NCBI GenBank assembly: GCA_020148025.1
Contig: JAHCRH010000007.1
Span: forward strand, 1-33,822
Direction of reading: 5' to 3'
DNA: 33,822 nucleotides
Source of the DNA: Patescibacteria group bacterium
GTDB lineage: Bacteria > Patescibacteriota > Minisyncoccia > Minisyncoccales > JAHCRE01
Below the pieces are notes generated by a model. The model was given only the letters and a program-made list of their open reading frames with translations. It made no database searches and was not told where the DNA came from. Below are positions 17,801-22,763 of this stretch, one piece after another. Both the position numbers and the translations under genes were made by a program. Every line of letters starts with the position of its first letter. The first letter of the stretch is position 1.

Positions 17801-17920
17801 ACTCTTGCCTGAACCTGAAATTCCAGTAATGACTACCAGTTTGTTCTTTGGTATGTCAACATTAATATTCTTTAGGTTGTGAACCTTAGCTCCACGAATC
17901 TTAATGACTTTGTTTTCCAT
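14879..17920 (-). CDS. uvrA: Excinuclease ABC subunit A, with repeat-derived insertions
   Basis: Damage-recognition ATPase of nucleotide excision repair. From the ATG at 17920 (MENKVIKIRGAKVHNLKNI) it has 1013 residues, about 70 more than the usual ~940; the 13-residue N-terminal addition in the track is not homologous and lies across the promoter. Both ATPase modules are intact: Walker A GISGSGKSS and GVSGSGKSS, signatures LSAGEEQR and LSGGEAQR, Walker B LYILDEPSIGL and LYILDEPTTGL. Zinc modules are CPKC, CEEC...CPAC and CEVC...CQEC. The extra length comes from five translated repeats: palindromes near RCLRRGGPKR, PRLRRASKSQ and PASPARSAGASARR, and 7-bp arrays near NSKHLTSNIQHL and YPKPYTLNP. 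All sit in variable loops between conserved motifs, so the protein is probably active. It is divergent from uvrC. Confidence 0.97.
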   Translation of the reverse strand: MENKVIKIRGAKVHNLKNINVDIPKNKLVVITGISGSGKSSLAFDTLYAEGQRRYVESLSAYARQFLGVMDKPEVDKIEGISPAISIDQRKAAHNPRSTVGTITEIYDYLRLLFARIGKPHCPKCKKSVSRQTIDQIVEQILELPASTRCLRRGGPKRTEILILGPVVRGRKGEHRGLIEEIQRSGFIRIRVDGILHRIEGALELKLDRKKKHNIEVVVDRLIIDKDLDRSRLVDSLETALKLGKGVVIASLKHAPNRNRLSGAGSKVSPSPRLRRASKSQKSKDIIFSEHFACEECGISLPELEPRLFSFNSPYGACPACQGLGEKLEVAQSLVIPNPNLSIAEGAIRPWMRASHKLGRQSYFWWQLSELSEQYIFSLDVPIKELSQKNINLILYGEKPPIPNSKHLTSNIQHLISKYEGVIPYLQRRYQETDSEYTRKEIEQYMIKKKCEDCQGRRLKPEALAVTVAKKSINEIVKTSIGKIKKLFEKLLYPKPYTLNPNERGIAQPIVKEIIKRLQFLIDVGLDYLTLNRKAETLSAGEEQRIRLATQLGSQLTGVLYILDEPSIGLHLRDQERLIGALKKLRDLGNTVILCEHDPQTIFAADWVIDIGPGAGKHGGKIIFEGTPKQLLKAKTLTGDYLSGRKKVEIKATSDKRPASPARSAGASARRAGGQATENNHLIIKKAAEHNLKNIDVKIPLGKFVCITGVSGSGKSSLMNDILAKALMRKFYKAKEEPGRFKELIGTEFLDKVVLVDQSPIGRTPRSNPATYTGVFSYIRDLFSKTREARIRGYRPGRFSFNVKGGRCEVCQGQGQIKIEMYFLPDIYIECQECKGKRFNKETLNIEYKGKNIAEVLEMTVEEALNFFKNIPSIYHKLKTLYDVGLGYIQLGQPAPSLSGGEAQRVKLATELSKKATGKTLYILDEPTTGLHLDDIKKLIFVLKSLVDKGNTILVTEHNLSIIRNADWIIDLGPEGGDEGGQIIAEGAPPEIAENRKSYTGKYLRKVFAGKVL
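15898..15969. repeat. GC-rich palindrome plus 7-bp tandem array inside uvrA
   Basis: Imperfect palindrome of about 52 nt: CCTGCTCGCC pairs with GGCGAGGCAGG (one extra G), with an inner GCTCCG-G-CGGAGC. It is followed directly by three identical 7-bp units (GTCGCTT). Translated in frame in UvrA as a Ser/Ala/Arg-rich linker between the two ATPase halves. The local G+C is far above the surroundings. Confidence 0.85.
16419..16446. repeat. 7-bp tandem array (GGGTTTA/GGGTATA) inside uvrA
   Basis: Four exact 7-bp units alternate GGGTTTA and GGGTATA. On the uvrA coding strand they read TATACCC and TAAACCC and encode YPKPYTLNP in a loop before the second half of the first ATPase. The same peptide occurs in UvrC. 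Confidence 0.9.
16669..16717. repeat. 7-bp tandem array (TAGATGT type) inside uvrA
   Basis: Seven consecutive 7-bp units without gaps: TAGATAT, TAGATGT, TGGATGT, TAGATGT, TAGGTGT, TTAGAGT, TAGGTAT. Translated in UvrA as the NSKHLTSNIQHLISK segment, where other UvrA proteins have a shorter variable loop before YEGVIP. Confidence 0.88.
17069..17126. repeat. Palindrome inside a 7-bp array, within uvrA
   Basis: Two units TTTTGAC and a third TTTTGCT (17069-17089) are followed by a GC-rich palindrome (17091-17117, GCCGAAGCC-TT-GGCGAAGGC core) and then by another TTTTGAC (17120-17126). The layout looks as if a palindrome inserted into an existing heptamer array. Translated as the SPSPRLRRASKSQKSK segment of UvrA. 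Confidence 0.82.
17455..17489. repeat. GC-rich imperfect palindrome inside uvrA
   Basis: GCCTCG pairs with CGAGGC across a 15-nt loop, with outer GCC/GGC pairs. Translated as the STRCLRRGGPK segment, which interrupts the usual short loop before the conserved LGPVVRGRKGEH. Confidence 0.75.
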
Positions 17921-17927
17921 AAAGGTT

Positions 17928-17956
17928 ATTATACCCAAAATTTCAAAGAATTTCAA
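17928..17956 (-). promoter_or_regulatory. uvrA promoter (leaderless)
   Basis: -35 TTGAAA (17951-17956), 17-nt spacer, perfect -10 TATAAT (17928-17933). Only 7 nt separate the -10 from the uvrA ATG, so transcription should begin at or next to the start codon. Confidence 0.8.
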
Positions 17957-17981
17957 CAAGCCATCTATCTAACAAATCTAA

Positions 17982-18010
17982 TTGAAAAATTATCAATTTC
18001 AAGTTAAAAT
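17982..18010 (+). promoter_or_regulatory. uvrC promoter
   Basis: -35 TTGAAA (17982-17987), 17-nt spacer, -10 TAAAAT (18005-18010), 13 nt before the uvrC ATG; expected leader about 6 nt. The -35 is 25 bp from the -35 of the divergent uvrA promoter, and no LexA-like palindrome is obvious between them. Confidence 0.7.
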
Positions 18011-18023
18011 CGGATTATTGGAC

Positions 18024-19430
18024 ATGAAAAAGTTTAGATTTTTAAAAAAGGTGGGGATTAAAAAACTTCCTAAAAAGCCAGGGGTTTATTGCTTCAAGGA
18101 AAAGAAAATTTTATATGTTGGCAAGGCGGCAAATATCCAAGATAGAGTAAAAAATCACTTCCAGCGACCAGAATTCAAAGAAAGTATTTTTTTAGATAAG
18201 GTTAGAAAAATAGGTTTTATTGAAACCGATTCTGAAATTGAGGCTTTAATCCTGGAAGCAAATTTAATCAAAAAATGCCAACCAAAATATAATGTTGTCT
18301 GGCGAGATGATAAAAATTATTTCTATGTTGGAATAACAAAACCTGCCCGCCATCGGCCTAAGCCTCAGGCTTTGGCAGGCGGGGAAGATTTCCCCCTGGT
18401 TTTCATAACACATCAACCTAAAAAACTATACCCTAAACCCTACACACTAAACCCTGAATTCGTTGGTCCTTTCGTTGATGGTAGGGCTTTGAAGCAAACT
18501 CTAAGAATTTTAAGAAAAATTTTTCCTTATAGAACTTGCTGTGTGGGAACAGTGGGCAAAACCTTACCCAAAAGACCCTGTCTCTGGTATCAGTTAGATC
18601 GTTGTCCAGCTCCTTGCTTGTTGGAATCCCCGAAGGAAAGCCTTCGGCTTCCTACGGGGCAAGCAAAACTTAGTTCTCAAATTCCTGGACTAAGAGAAAA
18701 AATTAAGAGGGAATGTCAAAAAAATGCCAAAAATCTCCTCAAAATTCTCCAAGGAAAAAGAATTCAGGTTTTAAGAAATTTAAAAAAAGAAGTGAAGGGC
18801 TTGTCTAATTTGCAAGAATTTGAAAGAGCAGCTAAAATCAGGGATAAAATTTTTGCTTTGGAAAAGATTCTCAATAATGCAAAAATTTTTGAAGTTCAAA
18901 AGGCAGAAATTAAATATTCAGAGATTGAAAAAGGATTAAAAAAAATCTTAAAAACTAAAAAGAAAATAAAAAGAATTGAGGCCTATGATGTTTCAAATAT
19001 TTCTGGAAAGTTAGCTACTGGTTCAATGATAACATTTATTAGAGGCCTGGTAGCTAAGGAATTTTATCGAAAATTCAAAATCAAAATTTCAGGTAAGTCA
19101 GACGATGTGGCCATGTTAAAAGAATGTTTAATTCGAAGATTTAAACATTCCGAATGGGGTAAGCCGGATTTAATCCTAATTGATGGGGGGAAAGCTCAAT
19201 TAAATGCAGCTCTTAGCTGTTTAACATCGGAAGTTAAACATGTTGAGGTTGTGGCAATTGCCAAAAAGAAAAATGAACTTTATCTCGAGAATAGGAAAAA
19301 GCCTATCTTATTGAAAAGTCTTCCTAGAGAAATTTTTAATTTGATCTTACAATTGCGTGACGAAGCTCACCGATTTGCGATTTCTTATCATAGAAAATTA
19401 AGGAAGGAAAAAATGTTGACTAGGGATTAA
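18024..19430 (+). CDS. uvrC: Excinuclease ABC subunit C, short form with repeat-derived insertions
   Basis: Makes the incisions in nucleotide excision repair. The ATG at 18024 places LPKKPGVYCF...ILYVGKA (GIY-YIG nuclease) in the usual position; the track's TTG start lies within the promoter. In the 468 residues one sees GIY-YIG (18-90), a Cys cluster (C172, C173, C186, C194, C198) that corresponds to the reported Fe-S-binding region, the UVR motif (LQEFERAAKIRDKI) and the RNase-H-like nuclease with YDVSN, LILIDGGKAQ and LRDEAHRFAISYH. It ends just after that, so the C-terminal helix-hairpin-helix pair of full-length (~600 aa) UvrC is missing. Three translated repeats are inserted at residues 107-120, 135-145 and 201-214. 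Confidence 0.95.
   Translation: MKKFRFLKKVGIKKLPKKPGVYCFKEKKILYVGKAANIQDRVKNHFQRPEFKESIFLDKVRKIGFIETDSEIEALILEANLIKKCQPKYNVVWRDDKNYFYVGITKPARHRPKPQALAGGEDFPLVFITHQPKKLYPKPYTLNPEFVGPFVDGRALKQTLRILRKIFPYRTCCVGTVGKTLPKRPCLWYQLDRCPAPCLLESPKESLRLPTGQAKLSSQIPGLREKIKRECQKNAKNLLKILQGKRIQVLRNLKKEVKGLSNLQEFERAAKIRDKIFALEKILNNAKIFEVQKAEIKYSEIEKGLKKILKTKKKIKRIEAYDVSNISGKLATGSMITFIRGLVAKEFYRKFKIKISGKSDDVAMLKECLIRRFKHSEWGKPDLILIDGGKAQLNAALSCLTSEVKHVEVVAIAKKKNELYLENRKKPILLKSLPREIFNLILQLRDEAHRFAISYHRKLRKEKMLTRD
18342..18383. repeat. GC-rich palindrome inside uvrC (1)
   Basis: CCCGCC pairs with GGCGGG outside, and an inner CCTAAGCCT/AGGCTTTGG helix has one mismatch. Encodes the PARHRPKPQALAGG segment between VGITK and DFPLVFIT, where other UvrC proteins have only one or two residues. 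Confidence 0.83.
18427..18454. repeat. 7-bp tandem array (TATACCC/TAAACCC) inside uvrC
   Basis: Four 7-bp units: TATACCC, TAAACCC, TACACAC, TAAACCC. Encodes YPKPYTLNP, the same peptide and the same register as the array at 16419-16446 in uvrA. Confidence 0.9.
18624..18665. repeat. GC-rich palindrome inside uvrC (2)
   Basis: CCCCG pairs with CGGGG, with an inner GGAAAGCC/GGCTTCC helix closing a TTC loop. The AAGCC-loop-GGCTT core resembles that of the first uvrC palindrome. Encodes SPKESLRLPTGQA just after the Cys cluster. Confidence 0.83.
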
Positions 19431-19451
19431 ATATTTGCTATCTTCAATATT

Positions 19452-19799
19452 GTGAGGCGTTTAATTCTCCAAATTATTGCTGGGATCTTGGGAATCTGGT
19501 TGGCGATTCGGTTTATACCTGAGGTGGAATTTGCCGATTCTTGGCAAATTTTAATTTTAACTGGCCTAGTTTTAGGTCTAATTAACTTTTTTATTAAACC
19601 AATTTTGAAAATAGTCACTCTCCCCTTGAGGATTTTGACTTTTGGTCTTTTTGGCTTAGTAATAAATATGGGAATGGTCTGGGCTGTTACTTTTGTCTTT
19701 CCACAACTTAAAATTTCAGGGATTTTGCCTCTTTTTCTAACTAGCATTATTATTTGGGGATTGAATCTTATCTTTCCTCTCTTTGTCCCTAAAAAATGA
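19452..19799 (+). CDS. YvlD/phage-holin-4 family membrane protein
   Basis: 115 residues, GTG start at 19452, 21 nt after uvrC. Four hydrophobic segments are visible (LILQIIAGILGIWLAIRF, ILILTGLVLGLINFFI, FGLFGLVINMGMVWAVTF, LPLFLTSIIIWGLNLIF). The signature I-K-P-I-L-K-I-V-T-L-P-L-x-I-L-T-x-G-L-F-x-L-V-I-N is typical of the PF04020 group (YvlD and 'phage holin 4' proteins). Despite the family name there is no phage context here, and the cellular function is unknown. Confidence 0.85.
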   Translation: MRRLILQIIAGILGIWLAIRFIPEVEFADSWQILILTGLVLGLINFFIKPILKIVTLPLRILTFGLFGLVINMGMVWAVTFVFPQLKISGILPLFLTSIIIWGLNLIFPLFVPKK

Positions 19800-19836
19800 C
19801 CTACGGTCGGGAGACCTCCAGTCGAATAAAATCTCA

Positions 19837-20052
19837 ATGAAAACATTTTTACCTTTCGCTCAAATTGTTGTTGCTATCTTTTTAATTTTGTTCATTCTTT
19901 TGCAACAAAGAGGAAGAGCTTTAAGTTCAATTTTTGGCGAAACCAGCGGTTTTTATGCTACCAGGCGGGGAATGGAGAAAAAAGTTTTTTGGGCAACAAT
20001 AATTTTTGGAATTCTTTTTATTCTTTTAGCTATTTTCAATTTGCTTTCTTAA
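19837..20052 (+). CDS. secG: Preprotein translocase subunit SecG
   Basis: 71 residues from the ATG at 19837; the longer track ORF begins inside the preceding gene. Two transmembrane helices (FAQIVVAIFLILFILL and VFWATIIFGILFILLAIFNLL) flank a polar loop with QQRGRALSSIFGETSGFYATRRGMEKK, which carries the SecG-typical Q-x-R-G...FG...F-x-x-x-R-G pattern. SecG is the small accessory subunit of the SecYEG channel. The protein is near the minimum length of the family. It lies 8 nt upstream of the OppA-like gene. Confidence 0.88.
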   Translation: MKTFLPFAQIVVAIFLILFILLQQRGRALSSIFGETSGFYATRRGMEKKVFWATIIFGILFILLAIFNLLS

Positions 20053-20060
20053 TTTTTACA

Positions 20061-22058
20061 ATGTCTCTTTTTGATTTGAGAATTAAAAAATGGCCTTCCA
20101 AAAACCAGTGGAGGCAATTTTTAAAGATTTTAAACAAAAAAGAGAAAACTTTATTTTTCATTTTTTTGTTTTTAGCTTTGGGTTCTTTTATTTTCCTGTC
20201 TGCCAATTTTTATTTTAAAAATACGGAAATTAAACCCGCCCTAGGAGGAATTTATATTGAAGGAGTAACAGGTTTTCCACGATTCATCAACCCTATCTAT
20301 GCTCCCCTTAATGATATTGATCGAGATCTAACAGAACTCTTGTTTTCTGGATTAATGAAATATAATGAAGGGGGAGGAATTGTTCCTGATCTGGCAGAGT
20401 GTAAAATTAAACAAGAAGGAAAGATTTATGAGTGTTATTTAAAAGAAAATATATTCTGGCATGACAAGGAAAGACTTACGGCTGATGATGTAATTTTTAC
20501 TATAAAGATAATTCAAGAACCTGAATATAAAAGCCCTCTTCGAATAAATTGGTTAGAAATTGAAGTTGAAAAAATCTCTGATTTAGGAATCCGTTTTAAA
20601 TTAAAGAGTCCGTATTCCCCTTTTCTAGAAAATCTAACCTTAAAGATCTTACCAAAGCATATTTGGGAAGATATCTCTCCCCAAAATTTTCCCCTGGCTA
20701 CTTATAATCTCGAACCTATTGGGTCGGGCCCTTATCAATTTAAAGAGCTGAAAAGAAATAGATTGGGTTCACCTGCTTCTTTAACCCTAATCGCTAATCT
20801 TAATTATTTCGAAAAAAGACCAAATATTTCTCAAATTTCCTTTAAATTTTTTGAGAAAGAAGAAGATTTAATTGAGGCTTTTCGAAAAAAAGAAATCCAG
20901 GGTCTTTCAATCCTTGACCCAAAATATTATAAACTTTTGCAAGAAAATGAGTTTTTAAATCTCCCTCTTTCTTTACCAAGATACTTTGCTCTATTTTTTA
21001 ATCCGGAAAAATCCAAGGTTTTGGCAGAAAAAGAAGTTAGAGAGGCTTTAAATTACGGAACTAACAAAAAGGAAATTTTAGAAAAAGTTCTGACTAACCA
21101 GGGGGAAGTTGTTGATTCTCCAATTTTGCCAGCCATTTATGGCTTTTCAGCTCCTATTAAAACTTATCAATTTAATTTAGAGAAAGCCAAGGAAATTTTA
21201 GATGAGGCTGGCTTTAAAGAAAATACAACGGGTCAAAGGGAGAAAATTATCAAAAAAGAGGTCGAATTTCAGTTCAAAAGTGATCTGAAGTCAGGTTCGC
21301 AAGGAAAAGAAGTTGAAGAACTCCAAAAATGCTTAGCCAAAGATCCCGAAATTTATCCTGAAGGCAAAGTTACGGGCTTCTTTGGAAATTTAACAAAAAA
21401 GGCAGTAATCAGATTTCAGGAAGAATATGCAAAAGAAATTTTAGAACCATGGGGATTTAAAAAGGGAACGGGCCTAGTGAGCAGAACCACCCGGACTAAA
21501 TTAAATGAAATATGTTTTGAGAAACCGGTCGAAATCTTACCCCTCTCATTTTCTTTAGTTACAGTGGACCAAGCGTTTTTAATCGAAATTGCTAACCTTT
21601 TAAAAGAACAATGGCAAGCTTTGGGAGTTGAAATTGAAATTAAAATTAAAGCTTCTGAGAATTCAACCCTGGAAAGAGAAATCATCAAGCCAAGAGATTA
21701 CCAAAGTTTTTTATTTGGCCAAGTTTTAGGTTCAATTCCTGACCCTTTCCCTTTCTGGCATTCCTCTCAAAAAAAAGATCCAGGATTAAATCTGGCTTTA
21801 TACGAAAATAAAATTGTTGATAAATTACTTGAGGAAGGAAGAAAAATTCAAGATTCTAAAGAAAGGTCTAAAATTTATGAAGAATTCCAGAATATTTTAA
21901 TTGCTGATGCTCCGGTAGTTTTTCTCTATAATCCAAATTATAATTATTTTGTTTCTAAAGAAGTTAAAGGAATTAACACAAAGATAATTATTGATCCTTC
22001 CAAAAGATTCTCCGGAATTACAAATTGGTATATCAAAACCCAAAGGGTCTGGAAATAG
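20061..22058 (+). CDS. Membrane-anchored OppA-like substrate-binding protein with an internal peptidoglycan-binding domain
   Basis: 666 residues from the ATG at 20061. An N-terminal transmembrane helix at about 31-52 (LFFIFLFLALGSFIFLSANFYF) anchors the protein. From residue 62 the sequence is SBP family 5 (peptide/nickel ABC-type binding): INPIYAPLNDIDRDLTELLFSGL, LTADDVIFTIK, IGSGPYQFKE, VREALNYGTNKKEIL, EKAKEILDEAGF. At about 408-486 it is interrupted by a PG_binding_1 domain (DLKSGSQGKEVEELQ, YPEGKVTGFFGNLTKKAVIRFQEEY, GLVSRTTRTKLNEI), and the SBP fold resumes with LSFSLVTVDQ. The inserted domain should tether the binding lobe to the cell wall. No permease or ATPase gene is adjacent, so the transport partner is unknown. 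Confidence 0.88.
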   Translation: MSLFDLRIKKWPSKNQWRQFLKILNKKEKTLFFIFLFLALGSFIFLSANFYFKNTEIKPALGGIYIEGVTGFPRFINPIYAPLNDIDRDLTELLFSGLMKYNEGGGIVPDLAECKIKQEGKIYECYLKENIFWHDKERLTADDVIFTIKIIQEPEYKSPLRINWLEIEVEKISDLGIRFKLKSPYSPFLENLTLKILPKHIWEDISPQNFPLATYNLEPIGSGPYQFKELKRNRLGSPASLTLIANLNYFEKRPNISQISFKFFEKEEDLIEAFRKKEIQGLSILDPKYYKLLQENEFLNLPLSLPRYFALFFNPEKSKVLAEKEVREALNYGTNKKEILEKVLTNQGEVVDSPILPAIYGFSAPIKTYQFNLEKAKEILDEAGFKENTTGQREKIIKKEVEFQFKSDLKSGSQGKEVEELQKCLAKDPEIYPEGKVTGFFGNLTKKAVIRFQEEYAKEILEPWGFKKGTGLVSRTTRTKLNEICFEKPVEILPLSFSLVTVDQAFLIEIANLLKEQWQALGVEIEIKIKASENSTLEREIIKPRDYQSFLFGQVLGSIPDPFPFWHSSQKKDPGLNLALYENKIVDKLLEEGRKIQDSKERSKIYEEFQNILIADAPVVFLYNPNYNYFVSKEVKGINTKIIIDPSKRFSGITNWYIKTQRVWK

Positions 22059-22063
22059 CTTCA

Positions 22064-22095
22064 TTTTGACATTTAAACATATTAACATTTAAACA
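22064..22095. repeat. Period-8 AT-rich tandem array
   Basis: Four 8-bp units, all ending in ACA: TTTTGACA, TTTAAACA, TATTAACA, TTTAAACA. It occupies most of the 56-nt gap before the cupin gene and includes a TTGACA that could act as a -35, but no good -10 follows at the right distance. Confidence 0.65.
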
Positions 22096-22114
22096 TTTTT
22101 ATCTAGATTGATAG

Positions 22115-22696
22115 ATGAAAAAACCTCAAATCCGCTTTTTAGACGAGATGAAAGATGTCTTATACGATAAAGGGTGGGCAAAAACAGCTCCTAATTTGGA
22201 ACTTTACTATATGTATCGGGGTATCAAAAAAAAGGGTGATTTAAGATATGATATTACTGTCATCCCTGCGAGAATGTTAGGAAAAGAATTTGTCAGAACT
22301 AAAGGCAATCGTAATTCAGAAGGTTATCAAGAACTCTATACTGTTTTAGAGGGAGAAGCAATTTTTTTAATGCAAAAAGCTCAAGGCGAAATTGTTGAAG
22401 ATGTCATAGCAACAAAAGCTAAACCAGGAGATTGGGTTATTGTGCCCCCGGATTATGCAGTAATCACTATCAACTCCTCTAAAAAGGTGCTAAAAACCGG
22501 AAACTGGGTTTCAGAAAAAACCAAAAACATTTATGAGAATATAGAAAAAATGAAAGGCACTTGCTATTTTTTCACCCAATCGGGATGGACCAAAAATAAA
22601 AATTATGCTAAAGTTCCTAAACTTCGTTTTGGAAAACCTTTAAAATCGATGCCAAAAAATTTAGATTTTTTGAAAGGCGGGCATGGCGGAATTTAG
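22115..22696 (+). CDS. Cupin-type glucose-6-phosphate isomerase-like protein without metal-ligand histidines
   Basis: 193 residues similar to the archaeal/cupin phosphoglucose isomerase family (PF06560): RYDITVIPARMLGKEFVRTKGN, ELYTVLEGEAIFLMQ, KPGDWVIVPPDYAVITINSS, KTGNWVSE. In characterised family members the metal is held by a GHxH pair, a Glu, and a His in PPxxAHxTIN. Here the positions read GN65-R-N67, E73 and V116, so only the Glu survives. Isomerase activity in glycolysis is therefore doubtful; a metal-free or sugar-binding role is possible. The last six codons and the TAG lie inside the tRNA-Leu gene on the same strand. Confidence 0.75.
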   Translation: MKKPQIRFLDEMKDVLYDKGWAKTAPNLELYYMYRGIKKKGDLRYDITVIPARMLGKEFVRTKGNRNSEGYQELYTVLEGEAIFLMQKAQGEIVEDVIATKAKPGDWVIVPPDYAVITINSSKKVLKTGNWVSEKTKNIYENIEKMKGTCYFFTQSGWTKNKNYAKVPKLRFGKPLKSMPKNLDFLKGGHGGI

Positions 22697-22761
22697 AAGA
22701 CGCGTAGCATTCAGGATGCTATGGGCGAAAACCCGTGGGGGTGCAAGTCCTCCTGCCCGCA
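22677..22761 (+). tRNA. tRNA-Leu (CAG anticodon)
   Basis: Acceptor GCGGGCA/TGCCCGC with discriminator A, anticodon stem TAGCA/TGCTA with loop TTCAGGA (anticodon CAG), a variable arm GGGCGAAAACCC, and T stem GGGGG/TCCTCC region with loop GTGCAAGT. CCA is not encoded. Its first 20 nt encode the C-terminus and stop codon of the cupin gene; the rnj ATG begins 2 nt after its 3' end. Confidence 0.95.
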
Positions 22762-22763
22762 CT

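Noticed and set aside
19452-19799. Phage holin as evidence of a prophage
   Set aside because: The family name is misleading; the gene is in a housekeeping operon and no phage genes are near.
22683-22763. N-terminal extension of the RNase J ORF (MAEFRRRVAF...)
   Set aside because: It is translated tRNA-Leu; the conserved protein begins at the ATG at 22764.
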